64,000 nt of DNA from Sinorhizobium garamanticum (GTDB lineage: Bacteria; Pseudomonadota; Alphaproteobacteria; Rhizobiales; Rhizobiaceae), in the NCBI RefSeq assembly GCF_029892065.1, contig NZ_CP120373.1:310001-374000 (forward strand), read 5' to 3'. The position numbers and the translations under genes were made by a program. This document shows, one piece after another, positions 38,496 through 48,503 of the stretch; the stretch's first letter is position 1, and every line of letters begins with the position of its first letter. The notes under the pieces were generated by a model that had not been told where the DNA came from, did not search any database, and worked only from the letters and a program-made list of their open reading frames with translations.

Positions 38496-38560
38496 CCTTG
38501 ACCTTACCCCGCTTGCCGTCCTAACCGCAGCGCAGCAATTACCTGATGGCGAGGGTGGCA

Positions 38561-39832
38561 ATGAAGGTTCTTCTGATCGGATCGGGCGGACGCGAACATG
38601 CGCTCGCGTGGAAAATCGCACAATCGCCGAAACTGACCGCGCTTTATGCCGCACCGGGAAATCCCGGTATCGCAGAAGAAGCGACGATCGTCACCCTTGA
38701 TGTCGACAACCAACAGGCTGTGGTCGATTTCTGCCGGCGGACGGCGATCGATTTCGTCGTCGTCGGCCCCGAGGCGCCACTCGTCGCGGGACTCGCGGAC
38801 ACGCTTCGCGCTGCAGGCATTCCGGTCTTCGGTCCGTCTGCTGCCGCTGCCCAACTCGAAGGCTCCAAGGGCTTCACCAAGGATCTCTGCGCAAAATACG
38901 GCATTCCGACCGGCGCCTACAAACGGTTCACCGAAGCGGAAGCGGCCAGGGCCTATGTGCGGGAGCAAGGTGCTCCGATCGTGATCAAGGCCGACGGGCT
39001 CGCCGCCGGCAAGGGTGTGACCGTCGCGATGACGCTTGACGAGGCTCTCTCCGCCGTCGACGAGTGCTTTGCCGGCGCCTTCGGGTCTGCCGGTGCGGAA
39101 GTTGTCGTCGAGGCCTATCTCGACGGCGAGGAAGCGAGCTTCTTCTGTCTCTGCGACGGCAAGAACGCTTTGCCGCTCGCCTCGGCACAGGACCACAAGC
39201 GCGTCGGCGATGGTGACACGGGGCCCAACACCGGCGGCATGGGCGCCTATTCGCCGGCGCCGGTAATGACGGCCGAAATGGTCGAGCGCACGATGACGGA
39301 GATTATCGAGCCGACGATGCGCGGCATGGCCGAAAGCGGCTATCCCTTCACCGGCGTCTTTTTCGCCGGGCTGATGATCACCAAAAAGGGCCCGGAACTC
39401 ATCGAATACAATGTCCGCTTCGGGGACCCCGAGTGCCAGGTGCTGATGATGCGCATGAAGAGCGATCTGTTGCCGCTGCTCTACGCGGCTGCGACCGGAA
39501 CGCTTGGCGAAATGAGCGTCGAATGGCGCGACGAGGCGGCGCTGACAGTCGTCATGGCCTCGCGGGGATATCCGGGCGCCTACGAAAAGAACACGCCGAT
39601 CACTGCCCTGCCCGGCGAATCCGCAACGACCAAGGTGTTTCATGCCGGCACGGCGATGAAGGACGATCAGTTGGTCGCGACCGGCGGCCGCGTACTCAAT
39701 GTCACGGCGATGGGCGAAAGCGTCAGCAAGGCCAAGGATGCTGCCTATACCGCCCTGCGCGGCGTCTCATGGGAAAACGGATTCTATCGTCGCGACATCG
39801 GCTGGCGCGCCGTCGCGCGGGAGACCGCCTGA
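38561..39832 (+). CDS. purD: phosphoribosylamine-glycine ligase
   Basis: 423 residues, the standard length. It joins 5-phosphoribosylamine and glycine with ATP, the second step of purine synthesis. ATP-grasp signatures: [18 protein letters not shown] at the N-terminus, [14 protein letters not shown], and [18 protein letters not shown] 38561 follows GAGGG; an in-frame ATG at 38546 would put five extra residues before the conserved beginning. Confidence 0.97.
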   Translation: MKVLLIGSGGREHALAWKIAQSPKLTALYAAPGNPGIAEEATIVTLDVDNQQAVVDFCRRTAIDFVVVGPEAPLVAGLADTLRAAGIPVFGPSAAAAQLEGSKGFTKDLCAKYGIPTGAYKRFTEAEAARAYVREQGAPIVIKADGLAAGKGVTVAMTLDEALSAVDECFAGAFGSAGAEVVVEAYLDGEEASFFCLCDGKNALPLASAQDHKRVGDGDTGPNTGGMGAYSPAPVMTAEMVERTMTEIIEPTMRGMAESGYPFTGVFFAGLMITKKGPELIEYNVRFGDPECQVLMMRMKSDLLPLLYAAATGTLGEMSVEWRDEAALTVVMASRGYPGAYEKNTPITALPGESATTKVFHAGTAMKDDQLVATGGRVLNVTAMGESVSKAKDAAYTALRGVSWENGFYRRDIGWRAVARETA

Positions 39833-39930
39833 GCGAAAAAGGCGGCATCATTCAACTTTTACCAATCCTCCTGACGGGAAGGTAAGGGAAAACGTATATC
39901 GTCATCCTCGATAATTTCGAGGAGAATCCA

Positions 39931-40449
39931 ATGCGTTCCCTGCTTCTCTCCGCCGCTTTCGCGCTTCTCGCCGGTGCGGCCGCCGCATCGTCGATCGAGG
40001 ACGTGGTCTCCGGCAAGGCGGTGAACTCCAGTGTCGCTACGGTTTCCTGCGCGGATTGCCCGCCGCTGCAGCCGAAGAAGAAGTCCTCCTATGTCGTCCC
40101 CGAGATCGCTCCCGGCACCGACAAGGTCGAGCTCAAGCAAGTGGGCGGCGAGGTGAAGCTGGTACGCACCGAGGCCTGGCTCGGCGGGTCACCGGTCGTC
40201 TTCGTCAGCAAGGCACCCGAGGAAGTCGTGAGAGCCGCAGCAATGAAAATCGAACCGGCAACGGCAAGTGCCTCCGCAAGCGTCGATCTCAGCCAGCCCG
40301 GCAAAAATGAAGTCGTTTCCACGGAGATCGATGAGACGGCGAAAACCGCCGCCGTTCATCCAATCTCGCGCGCAAACCCGGTTGCGGCCTCGATCGCGGG
40401 CAACTCACAGGAATTTGATCCGGCCGGATTCGAACTTCGGCTAGACTAA
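39931..40449 (+). CDS. small secreted protein, possibly HPE1-like
   Basis: 172 residues. Signal peptide MRSLLLSAAFALLAGAAAAS. The mature part has a CADC pair (VSCADCPPLQ), a segment KVELKQVGGEVKLVRTEAW followed by GGSPVVFVSK, and a low-complexity C-terminal half. I have seen relatives labelled plant virulence effector HPE1-like domain protein in rhizobial annotations, but that is memory, not evidence of an effector. Location is periplasmic or exported. It stands alone after purD, with AATTTCGAGGAG as ribosome binding site. Confidence 0.7.
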   Translation: MRSLLLSAAFALLAGAAAASSIEDVVSGKAVNSSVATVSCADCPPLQPKKKSSYVVPEIAPGTDKVELKQVGGEVKLVRTEAWLGGSPVVFVSKAPEEVVRAAAMKIEPATASASASVDLSQPGKNEVVSTEIDETAKTAAVHPISRANPVAASIAGNSQEFDPAGFELRLD

Positions 40450-40528
40450 AACCATATAAATACAGTTCCCTGCCCCGTCCAGCCGACCCTGAATGACGGC
40501 TGACGGGCCCTCGCTGCAATGGCGAGAG

Positions 40529-40564
40529 ATTGCGCCCCTGAGAGAAGCAGGGGCGTAATCTTTT
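40529..40564 (+). terminator. Rho-independent terminator
   Basis: ATTGCGCCCCTG (40529-40540) pairs with CAGGGGCGTAAT (40548-40559), one wobble, followed by CTTTT. It ends the transcript of the secreted protein gene 80 bases upstream. Confidence 0.75.
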
Positions 40565-40608
40565 GGGGGGAACGTACACCTCACCCCACTCAATCTTCAT
40601 CCTGCCCT

Positions 40609-40713
40609 ACAGCGCCGCGCGTCTTTTTGAGACGCGCAAAAGACGCTGTAGCACTTTGAATTGCTGCATGTTTTTGTCCTTAAATCTGCTCCGATTTAAG
40701 GAAACCTGCAGCA
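40609..40713 (+). repeat. mosaic palindromic repeat, copy 2 (fullest copy)
   Basis: Three palindromes in a row: ACAGCGCCGCGCGTC with GACGCGCAAAAGACGCTGT, then the linker AGCACTTTGAATTGCTGCATG, then CCTTAAATCTGCTCCGATTTAAGG with CTGCAGCA at the end. It overlaps the 3' end of the DUF523 gene and supplies its last residues (FLKSEQI) and TAA stop. Confidence 0.85.
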
Positions 40714-41186
40714 GCGACCAGACGATCTATTTCGCTATCTGAATAAACCTCGATGCCGTTCTGCCGCAGCAATGCGGCGGTCACGCCCATGCCCGAATGC
40801 CGCGCGCCAGTGAAGCTGCCGTCATAGATGAAGCCTGAACCGCAGGACGGACTACCATCGATCAGCAGCGCGAAGCGACAGCCGGTTTCGAGCGCAAGCG
40901 CCAGGGCATTTTCGGCTGCCCGGACAAATTCGTCCGTCACGTCGCGGCCGGTCTTTTCGACCACCCTGGCCTTTCCTGAGAGCACGTCGGATCCCGCCTG
41001 CCCGCCCGCGATCTCCGCCGGAGGGCGCGGAACCGGCATGCCGGCCGACATCTCGGGACAGATCGTGACAAGCCGACCCTCGTTGCGCCAGCGATCGATC
41101 GCCGGGTGAGAAAGCGGCTTCGATGCGCCGTCATAGCGCACCGCATGGCCCATGAGACAGGCGCTGACGAGGATTTTGGCGGTCAT
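40680..41186 (-). CDS. DUF523-family protein
   Basis: 168 residues. Family signatures: ILVSACLMGHAVRYDG at the start, VTICPEMSAGMPVPRPPAEI, and LIDGSPSCGSGFIYDGSF. The conserved cysteines (SAC, CPE, SCG) suggest metal or cluster binding; the family has no proven function to my knowledge, although 2-thiouracil desulfurase-like activity has been reported for relatives. The C-terminal residues FLKSEQI and the stop are encoded by a palindromic repeat. Confidence 0.88.
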   Translation of the reverse strand: MTAKILVSACLMGHAVRYDGASKPLSHPAIDRWRNEGRLVTICPEMSAGMPVPRPPAEIAGGQAGSDVLSGKARVVEKTGRDVTDEFVRAAENALALALETGCRFALLIDGSPSCGSGFIYDGSFTGARHSGMGVTAALLRQNGIEVYSDSEIDRLVAAAGFLKSEQI

Positions 41187-41229
41187 GCCGCTTCATAAAC
41201 GGTCGCCACACGTCCTTTCAAGGGCGAAT

Positions 41230-41811
41230 CTACCGAAGCAAGGGCAAGGCGACGGAGGCCAGCAAAAGGAAGGCGAAAATCAAATTGGCGACACGCGCCT
41301 TTTTCGGGTCATGGAGGATCGCCGCAATAGCGGCGCCGAACCAGAGCCAGGTCGTATTTACGGCGATTGCGAGGACGCTGAGAGCGATTACCTTCCAAAT
41401 GGCGCCCTCGTCCGCGTCGGTGGTGCTACCCGCGTAGACCGCGCCGATCGCGGCATAGGCTTTGGGATTGGCGATCGCCAGCACCAGGCCGCTTACGAAG
41501 GACGGAGCGCCCTGTTCTTGAGCGGCGACGGGCGGCGCGGTGGCGATATGCCACGCGAGATAGATCATATACGCGCCGGCGAAAACCATGAGCGCCGGCT
41601 TGATGCCCGGCAGTTCGAGAACAATAGCAGATACGCCCGCGGCGATCGCCAGCACGACGGCGATCGTACCGATATTGACGCCCACGGCGTAGTGTGCGCT
41701 CAGGCGCATGCCGTGGGCGGCGCCCATGCCGGCGAGGCTGAGTGTCGCCGGGCCTGGACTGCCCATCAGCGGCAGCGCCGCAAGAACCAGGAGAGCGAGG
41801 TCGCCAGCCAT
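41230..41811 (-). CDS. LysE-family exporter
   Basis: 193 residues from ATG 41811 (GGGGA eight bases upstream; an ATG at 41841 is the alternative, overlapping the cupin gene). Six membrane helices; the family motif GSPGPATLSLAGMGAAHG is at the N-terminus and ANPKAYAAIGAVY in the middle. LysE/RhtB proteins export amino acids or related small molecules. It is the last gene of an araC-cupin-lysE set. Substrate unknown. Confidence 0.88.
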   Translation of the reverse strand: MAGDLALLVLAALPLMGSPGPATLSLAGMGAAHGMRLSAHYAVGVNIGTIAVVLAIAAGVSAIVLELPGIKPALMVFAGAYMIYLAWHIATAPPVAAQEQGAPSFVSGLVLAIANPKAYAAIGAVYAGSTTDADEGAIWKVIALSVLAIAVNTTWLWFGAAIAAILHDPKKARVANLIFAFLLLASVALPLLR

Positions 41812-41827
41812 GGCCACATCCCCGATG

Positions 41828-42208
41828 TCAGATCCAGACATCGTTTTCAGCGGTGCGCTCGCCGCCCTCGTGGCCGGTATTCAGGATGCCGCGCGGTTCG
41901 ATGAGCAGCATCTTCACCTCACCGTCGGCAAAGGGTTTGTGCTCGACGCCCCTCGGCACCACGTACATCTCGCCGGGGCCCACGGTGACCGACCCGTCGC
42001 GGAAATCGATCCGAAGCGTGCCGTCCAGCACGATGAACGCCTCGTCCGTTTCTGGATGATCGTGCCAGACGAAATCGCCCTCGATGCGAACGATCTTTAC
42101 CTGATAGTTGTTGATTTCCGCGATCACGCGCGGCTGCCACTGGTCAGAAAACCGCGCGAGCTTGTCCTGAAAATTGACCGGCGCATAGGTTCGCTTCGGC
42201 GCATCCAT
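41828..42208 (-). CDS. cupin domain protein
   Basis: 126 residues, a single small beta-barrel. Metal-site pattern: FVWHDHPETDEAFIVLDG with the two His and Glu, and GVEHKPFADGEV with the late His. Stand-alone cupins of this kind bind a metal and a small ligand or act as isomerase/dioxygenase. It lies 17 bases before the lysE start and 80 bases after the araC gene, same strand, so all three are probably one unit. Confidence 0.85.
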   Translation of the reverse strand: MDAPKRTYAPVNFQDKLARFSDQWQPRVIAEINNYQVKIVRIEGDFVWHDHPETDEAFIVLDGTLRIDFRDGSVTVGPGEMYVVPRGVEHKPFADGEVKMLLIEPRGILNTGHEGGERTAENDVWI

Positions 42209-42288
42209 TGTCTCTTCCTCCTGCCATGTCGGGCGAAGTTAACGCCGTCATGGCAGGCGGTATTGAACAATTGTGCGAGGCGGAATGT

Positions 42289-43155
42289 TCAGCGCCGGGC
42301 TGGTTTGCCCGCCATCCGCAGCCAGCGTCCGGGTGAAAGACCGAAAGCCTTCTTGAAATGGCGGTTCATGTGCGCCTGGTCGGCAAAACCGGCATCCAGC
42401 GCGGCCTCCGCGGGCGATGTCCCTCGTCGCAGATCGGCTTTCACCGCCTCCAGGCGGCGTTGCACGAGATAACGATAGGGACTTGTGCCGAAAAGCTGCC
42501 GGAAGTCGCGGCTAAGTCCCCAACGGTCCCGGCCGCTGATCGCCTCAAGCGTCTCGAGCGTAACGGTACCCTCCGGCAAATCGTGCAGGTAGAGCCGCGC
42601 GCGTTCTGCCGCACGGTAGTCCAGCGCCCGACGGCCGGGCGAAGAGCCGCCGGCAGCGGCCTCGAGCGCATGGGCAAGCTCGAAGAGGCCATCGTCGAAC
42701 TCCAGCGCTTCGATCCGGTCATCGGTTGCAGGCAGCAACGCGCGAACCGCTGCAAAGAGCCGCGGATCGGCTGAAATGCCGCCGCTGACGAAGGGCAGCG
42801 GACGCCCACCCAGGACGCTTTGGATGGCGGCCGGTTCGATGTAGATCATGCGATAGCGGAAACCGTCATCGCTGCCCGCATGACCGTCATGCAGCTCGTC
42901 GGGATGGAGCACCATCGTCCTGCCGGGCAGACTGAAGCGATCGGCGCCGCGATAGCGGAAGCTCTGAACGCCCGAAAGCGTCTGCCCGATGGCGTAGGTA
43001 TCGTGCCGGTGCGGTTCGTAGGCTGGTCCGGCGAAAAAGGCCTCGATGCGTTCGAACGGCACAGCATCCTCGGCGACCGCTATCCAGTCGCCGCGACGCT
43101 CACGGGCCAGCGGTTCGATAATGCCTTCGCCTGCACTCGGATGCTCACTCGTCAT
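42289..43155 (-). CDS. AraC-family transcriptional regulator
   Basis: 288 residues. N-terminal cupin sensor (YEPHRHDTYAIGQTLSGVQS, GRTMVLHPDELHDGH) and C-terminal double helix-turn-helix (VTLETLEAISGRDRWGLSRDF and SPAEAALDAGFADQAHMNRH, then FKKAFGLSPGRW). This AraC sensor type often sits beside LysE-like exporters and controls them, which fits the gene order here. The inducer is probably the exported amino acid or analogue (inference). Confidence 0.9.
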   Translation of the reverse strand: MTSEHPSAGEGIIEPLARERRGDWIAVAEDAVPFERIEAFFAGPAYEPHRHDTYAIGQTLSGVQSFRYRGADRFSLPGRTMVLHPDELHDGHAGSDDGFRYRMIYIEPAAIQSVLGGRPLPFVSGGISADPRLFAAVRALLPATDDRIEALEFDDGLFELAHALEAAAGGSSPGRRALDYRAAERARLYLHDLPEGTVTLETLEAISGRDRWGLSRDFRQLFGTSPYRYLVQRRLEAVKADLRRGTSPAEAALDAGFADQAHMNRHFKKAFGLSPGRWLRMAGKPARR

Positions 43156-43254
43156 GCCCTACGAGATAGGGCAATTGCTCCCGGTTGTCGATGCGATGAG
43201 GCTCCACACGGCCTGTCGGAGCGCATACCGGCAGCCGCACGAGAATGGGGATCG

Positions 43255-45420
43255 TTATCCCGCAATCTTCGAGAAATCCGCAACCGCCCCCGTGGCAGAG
43301 CGGATGAGCCCCAGCAATGCCAGACGGTTGGCGCGGATCGCCGCATCCTCGTCATTCACTAGGACATCGTCGAAGAACTGATCGACCGGCTCACGCAATT
43401 TCGACAACGCCGCCATGGCCGAGCGGAAATCTTCTTTCACGATCGCGTCACGGGCATCGCCGGTTGCGATCTTGATCGATGCGTGAAGGGTTCTTTCGGC
43501 GTCGAGTTTGAACAGCCGTTCGTCGACGGAAGCGGCAACCTCCGTCCCCTTTTTCTCCTCTGCCGCCAGAATCTGCGTTGCACGCTTAGTGCCAGCCAGC
43601 AGGTTCTTCCCCTCTTCAGCCGTGATGAAGGCCGTCAGCGCCTCGACACGCCGCGCGATCAGCAGCAGATCGTCGGCGTCCGGTGCCAGCACTGCGTCGA
43701 TCAGGTCGTAGCGTGCTCCAAGATCACGCAGATAAACCTTCAGCCGGTCGTGGAAGAAGGCGAGAAGGTCGGCAGAAACATCGCCGGCGACCTCGGGCCT
43801 CTGCTGCTTGAGCCTCGCGAGCGCGACTTCGAAGAACGGCCGGAGCGGCAGGCGCGCCTTGCCTTCCAGAATGAGCCGGATCACGCCGAGCGCAGCACGG
43901 CGCAGTGCATAGGGATCCTTCGAGCCCGTCGGCTTTTCATCGATCGCCCAGAAGCCAACGAGAGTGTCGAGCTTGTCGGCAAGCGCGACAGTCACGGCAA
44001 CGGGATCGGCCGGCACGCGGTCGGAAGGCCCCTGGGGCTTGTAGTGATCCTCGATTGCATTGGCGACGGCGGATGTTTCGCCCTGCAGCACCGCATATTT
44101 GTGCCCCATAATGCCCTGAAGCTCGGGAAATTCCCCTACAGCCTCGGTCCGCAAATCCGCCTTCGCCAGCACAGCGGCGCGGTCGACCTGAGTAACGTCC
44201 GCACCGGTCACCTTGGCGAGTTCTGCGGCCAACGAGCGGATGCGGGCGACGCGTTCGCCCTGCGTCCCCAGCTTGGCGTGGAACGTCACGTTCAACGCAT
44301 CGAGCTTTGCCATGCGCTGGTCGAGCGGCTTCCTGAGGTCGAGCCCGAATTTCTTCGCGGACAGCTCGAGCGTTTCGAGATCCGGCAGGTTGCCCTGGTC
44401 CCGCTTCCAGAAATGCGCCGCGTCCGAGAGGCGCGCGCGCACGACCTTGCCGTTGCCGTGGACGATTTCCTTGCCGCCGTCCCTGGCCTCGATATTCGAC
44501 ACCAGGATGAATTTGTTCGACAGCATCTCGGCGCCCGGCTGGCGCGTGACGAAGCACTTCTGGTTGGTCTTGATCGTCAGGCGGATGATTTCCGACGGGA
44601 TTTCGAGATAGCTCTCCTCAAAACTTCCCATCAGCACCTGCGGCCACTCGACGAGGCCCGATACTTCCTCGATCAGTCCCTCGTCTTCGACGAGTTCGAG
44701 ACCGCTCGCGAAGGCGACGTTGTGGGCGTCGGCCGAGATGATCTGCTTGCGGCGCTCGGCATCGATCACGACCTTCGCCCTCTCGAGCTTCTCGGCATAA
44801 TCGGCAAACCGGCGAACGGTGATCGCCTCGGGCGCATGGAAACGGTGGCCATAGGTCACGTTGGAGGCGACGATGCCGTCGACCTCGAAGGGAATGACCC
44901 TGGTCTCCTCCGTCTCCGAACCGAAGGTGCAGACGATCGACTGGAGCGGGCGAACCCAGCGCAGGCTTCCAGGTCTCGCGGAGGCGGCGCCGGAGCGCAT
45001 GGATTTCGGCCATGGGAAATTGCGGATGATCGGCGGCATTGCCTCGGCGATGATCTGCTCGGCCGGCCGGCCCTGCTTGACGATGTGGGCGACGTAAAAA
45101 TCCCCCTTCTTCGGATCGCGGTGGACATGGGCCTCGCTGATCGAGGATAGGCCCGCGCCCCGCAGGAAGCCTTCAATCGCCTTCTCGTTCGCGTCGGTGC
45201 GCGGTCCCTTGCGCTCCTCGCGAATATCGGCAGAGCGCGCATTGAGGCCGCGGATATCGAGCGTCAGGCGGCGCGGCGTCCAGTATTCGCGCGCACCTTC
45301 ATAGGTCAGACCTGCCTCGACCAGCGCGTCCGTCACGAGCTTCTTGAGGTCCCCCGCCGCCTTGCGCTGCATGCGGGCGGGGATTTCTTCGGAGCGCAGT
45401 TCGATAAGAAGATCAGGCAT
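43255..45420 (-). CDS. glyS: glycine-tRNA ligase beta subunit
   Basis: 721 residues, close to the usual 690-700 for bacterial alpha2-beta2 GlyRS. Starts [18 protein letters not shown], the conserved family beginning; contains [16 protein letters not shown] and FLEIP-type region with KTNQKCF, and the C-terminal DALR-like anticodon domain with [15 protein letters not shown]. It works with the alpha subunit (glyQ, 48504-49466), which normally lies right before it; here DUF2207 and lemA genes are between. Confidence 0.96.
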   Translation of the reverse strand: MPDLLIELRSEEIPARMQRKAAGDLKKLVTDALVEAGLTYEGAREYWTPRRLTLDIRGLNARSADIREERKGPRTDANEKAIEGFLRGAGLSSISEAHVHRDPKKGDFYVAHIVKQGRPAEQIIAEAMPPIIRNFPWPKSMRSGAASARPGSLRWVRPLQSIVCTFGSETEETRVIPFEVDGIVASNVTYGHRFHAPEAITVRRFADYAEKLERAKVVIDAERRKQIISADAHNVAFASGLELVEDEGLIEEVSGLVEWPQVLMGSFEESYLEIPSEIIRLTIKTNQKCFVTRQPGAEMLSNKFILVSNIEARDGGKEIVHGNGKVVRARLSDAAHFWKRDQGNLPDLETLELSAKKFGLDLRKPLDQRMAKLDALNVTFHAKLGTQGERVARIRSLAAELAKVTGADVTQVDRAAVLAKADLRTEAVGEFPELQGIMGHKYAVLQGETSAVANAIEDHYKPQGPSDRVPADPVAVTVALADKLDTLVGFWAIDEKPTGSKDPYALRRAALGVIRLILEGKARLPLRPFFEVALARLKQQRPEVAGDVSADLLAFFHDRLKVYLRDLGARYDLIDAVLAPDADDLLLIARRVEALTAFITAEEGKNLLAGTKRATQILAAEEKKGTEVAASVDERLFKLDAERTLHASIKIATGDARDAIVKEDFRSAMAALSKLREPVDQFFDDVLVNDEDAAIRANRLALLGLIRSATGAVADFSKIAG

Positions 45421-45513
45421 GGGACTCTGGACTTTGTTCTGTTCCGGACGGTTGCGGCGGACTTAGCAAGCTCCGATGAAAAAGTCACCAAGCCCGGCAA
45501 GGAAATTGGCCCG

Positions 45514-47454
45514 CTACCAGCCGCCACCGCCGCCGCCACCGCCGCCACCTCCAGAAAAGCCTCCACCGGAGGAAAAGCCCGAGGACGAGCTCTTCGGCGG
45601 AGGCGGCAAGGACGACGTCATAGTATCCGCCATCGAACCGGCGAACCCGCCGATCCTGTCGCCGAAGGAACCCGGACCAAAAGAATCGCCGTGATACCAG
45701 CTCGGTTGATAGGCAGCGGCAGCGGCGGCACCCGCGGATGCGGCAAGCAGCCAGCGGTCGAACGTCTCCGTCCACGGTTTTTCGACGCCGAGCGCCACGG
45801 CATAGGGTAGCAGCGTCTCGAAATGCCGCGGCGACATTTCCGGCGCGCCCTGGAGGTTCATCCGGTCCTTCTCGGCGAGCGTCATGTATTGGCGCAGCCC
45901 GTCGATCCCGTCCATCATCCGTGTGCCGAGTGGCGTCGGGGCACCCATGAGGAAGAAGAAAAGCACATTGACGAGCACGATGCCGCCAACCGCGATGAGC
46001 AGCGGCAGGTCATCCGCCCCTGTCGCCGAGAAAACGATGGCAGCCAGGACTCCGGAAAATATCATGAGGAACACGAATGCGAAGAAGGCCAGGACCACGA
46101 TCGACATGATGCGGCGCGCCAGGCTCGATCCGCGCCGGAACGACTTGCCGAACGAGACGGCGAAAATCGAGACGAAAAAGGCGATAAAAACCGGCACAAT
46201 GACCAGCGGAATGCTTTCCTCGTTGAGATCGCCGAAGATAAAGAGCGCCGCCAAGGCAAGCACGGAGAGCAAGACGCCGCCGACAATATAGGCTGTGTTG
46301 GCGCGGTAGTATTTGCCGCGATGTTCCCGCTCCATCGAACTGCGGAAGGCAGACCCCGCCGCCTCGACCTTCTTGCCGTTCGCCCGATCGATCGTAAGTT
46401 TGCCGCCGGCCGTCGCAATCGCCTTCATCAGCGTCGCCTCGCCGGTCGGCAGTTTTTCTGCTCCCCCCTTGCCCGTCGCGGTGATGATGATCGCCTTCTT
46501 CAGGTCGTCGAGAACAACGTGGCCCTTGACCGCCAGGTTGAGCGCGGCGGCCGACAGCGCGGTCCACCCCTCGCCGGAGAGCCCCTTGTTGTCGATATAG
46601 TTGACGAGCGCCGGCGAAATGTCCTCCGGCGCATCCCAGCGCGGCACCATCACGCCGCGCTCGGGGTCACGACCGATACGCACCCAGGCGCGCCCGTAAT
46701 AGAGCGTGACGAGGACCAGGCCTGCAGCGGCAATGACCAGGGCCAGATGATCACGCAGCCACCAGATGTTTTGCTGGGACGGGCTTGGTCGGTCGATGCT
46801 GCCCTTCGGCAGCTTGACCGCGATCGTCAGGCCCTCCTGCGGGCGCAGCCGGCGCGTGGTGGCGAAGAAGATCTCGTCCCCCTCCTCGACCGCCCGCGCA
46901 TCCTTGCCCGTCGCACCATAACCGCCGGTAAATACGTCAAGCGCCTCGGATTTCAAGCCTTCCGGCAAGGTGACGGTGGCGCTTGCTTCCTCGATCGGGA
47001 AGGCCCACTCGGTTCCGGTCACGTTCCAATAGAGTTCGTCGTGGTCGTCGAAGAAACGTATCTGCCGGCTTGTCTCATAGGTGATCTGGAACGTGTGCTC
47101 CCCGCGCGGCAGGAACACGTCGGCCTCGCCGGTATAGATACGGATACCGCCGTCGATCGGTTCGGTGCGGTAGTTCTCCTCCTCGCCGTCGCGTTCCACG
47201 GAGATGAGATCGAAGTCCACCTTGCTGCGCCGGCCGCGCGCGTCGGCGAAGGTCAGCGGGAAATCGCGATAGATGCCGCGCCGAATCTGGTTGCCCTCGA
47301 CATTGGCGGTGATCGTCTCCGTCACGGTGAGCGTGCCGTCCTTTGCAAGGTCGATGACCGAGTGGAAGGACGAGATAATCTCTTGCGCGGCTGCCGTGAG
47401 TGGCCAAACAAGGACGAGAAGAACGACCGCAAGCGCTGCGGAAAACCGCTTCAT
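45514..47454 (-). CDS. DUF2207 membrane protein with glycine-rich C-terminus
   Basis: 646 residues from ATG 47454. Signal/membrane segment at 1-24, then the DUF2207 ectodomain ([31 protein letters not shown]), a helix near 250, and two to three more helices between 400 and 520. The tail is low complexity: [11 protein letters not shown] followed by GGG runs ending in a single W. It lies 22 bases downstream of the lemA stop; LemA and DUF2207 genes are often paired, and DUF2207 proteins are of unknown function. Confidence 0.87.
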   Translation of the reverse strand: MKRFSAALAVVLLVLVWPLTAAAQEIISSFHSVIDLAKDGTLTVTETITANVEGNQIRRGIYRDFPLTFADARGRRSKVDFDLISVERDGEEENYRTEPIDGGIRIYTGEADVFLPRGEHTFQITYETSRQIRFFDDHDELYWNVTGTEWAFPIEEASATVTLPEGLKSEALDVFTGGYGATGKDARAVEEGDEIFFATTRRLRPQEGLTIAVKLPKGSIDRPSPSQQNIWWLRDHLALVIAAAGLVLVTLYYGRAWVRIGRDPERGVMVPRWDAPEDISPALVNYIDNKGLSGEGWTALSAAALNLAVKGHVVLDDLKKAIIITATGKGGAEKLPTGEATLMKAIATAGGKLTIDRANGKKVEAAGSAFRSSMEREHRGKYYRANTAYIVGGVLLSVLALAALFIFGDLNEESIPLVIVPVFIAFFVSIFAVSFGKSFRRGSSLARRIMSIVVLAFFAFVFLMIFSGVLAAIVFSATGADDLPLLIAVGGIVLVNVLFFFLMGAPTPLGTRMMDGIDGLRQYMTLAEKDRMNLQGAPEMSPRHFETLLPYAVALGVEKPWTETFDRWLLAASAGAAAAAAYQPSWYHGDSFGPGSFGDRIGGFAGSMADTMTSSLPPPPKSSSSGFSSGGGFSGGGGGGGGGGGW

Positions 47455-47476
47455 CGCAATTCCCTTCTCCGCATCG

Positions 47477-48025
47477 TTAGAACTTGACCGATGGCACCGC
47501 CCGGTCCGCTTCGTTGGCAATCTCGAAATAGCCGGCCTTGGCAAAGCGGAAGGTATTGGCGATCAGATTGGACGGGAAGCTTTCGACCTTGACGTTAAGG
47601 TCACGGGCGGCGCCGTTGTAATAGCGCCGCGACATCTGGATCTCGCCTTCGATCGTCTCCAGCGAGCGCTGGAGCTCCGCGAAATTCTCGTTGGCCTTGA
47701 GATCCGGATAGGCTTCCGCGAGCGCAAAAAGCTTGCCGAGCGCCTGTGAAAGCGCTCCTTCTATGGCCGCCCTGCCGGCGACGTCGCCCTGCGGCACGGC
47801 TTGCGCTCGATTGCGCAATGAGACGACTTCTTCAAGCGTCGACTTTTCGTGCGCCGCATAGCCCTTCACCGTCTCAATCAGATTGGGGATCAGATCAGCG
47901 CGCCGCTTCAATTGCACATCGATGCCGGACCAAGCCTCTTCGGTGACCTGCCGCGCCTTGACGAGGCCGTTGTAGACGAAAACCAGATAAAGGATCACCG
48001 CGATGCCGATTGCCAATCCGATCAT
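47477..48025 (-). CDS. lemA: LemA family protein
   Basis: 182 residues: one N-terminal membrane helix ([20 protein letters not shown]) followed by the LemA four-helix domain with [20 protein letters not shown] and [18 protein letters not shown]. Family function is not settled; it is a membrane-anchored cytoplasmic or periplasmic helical bundle. First gene of the lemA-DUF2207 pair that separates glyQ from glyS. The 237 bases upstream hold no clear gene on this strand. Confidence 0.93.
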   Translation of the reverse strand: MIGLAIGIAVILYLVFVYNGLVKARQVTEEAWSGIDVQLKRRADLIPNLIETVKGYAAHEKSTLEEVVSLRNRAQAVPQGDVAGRAAIEGALSQALGKLFALAEAYPDLKANENFAELQRSLETIEGEIQMSRRYYNGAARDLNVKVESFPSNLIANTFRFAKAGYFEIANEADRAVPSVKF

Positions 48026-48262
48026 GAAAGCCCCTCCTTGAGAATCCGCCAGAGATTAGCACCGGCTTTCCAGCTTGAAAGGCATTTTTTGCAATCAAAG
48101 CAATGTTGCGAGCGGCTCGCCTGGCTCGTGCGAGCTCGATTTCGCTACATCGGAATCGACGACGGGCTGCAACCACAAAGCTGTTCCTCCGGGAACGGCG
48201 CTGAAACTAAGGATAGGCGAAAGTCGTCTTATCGAACAACTCAAGACGCAAAGCCCAGGACC

Positions 48263-48466
48263 ATGAAAACGCTCGCAACTCCCATCAACGTAATCGCCTT
48301 CATGGCCCTTTTCGTTGCCTATGCGAGCGGAGCCCAGGGCGACAGGCCGAACGGCGTGCGCCGCGCATTGCAGACCTATGGCGGCCAGCTTTCGCTGGAG
48401 GCATTTCCGACCGCCGGTCTTCTGTTGACGGATACCCGCCGATGCGCGCGGGGCCCCTGCCGCTGA
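48263..48466 (+). CDS. small protein with N-terminal membrane/signal segment (candidate)
   Basis: 67 residues from ATG 48263, preceded by CAGGACC. Starts MKTLATPINVIAFMALFVAY, then ASGAQG, which reads like a signal peptide; the rest is basic with two late cysteines (RRCARGPC). The reading frame extends upstream to 47849, but that part is antisense to lemA. It is a plausible small secreted protein divergent from lemA; no family recognised. Confidence 0.45.
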   Translation: MKTLATPINVIAFMALFVAYASGAQGDRPNGVRRALQTYGGQLSLEAFPTAGLLLTDTRRCARGPCR

Positions 48467-48503
48467 GGACCCTTCGATCGAAACGGGGGGGGCACCCCGT
48501 CGA

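Noticed and set aside
45476..45694. Plus-strand frame with a polyproline run
   Set aside because: It is the antisense of the glycine-rich tail of the DUF2207 protein.
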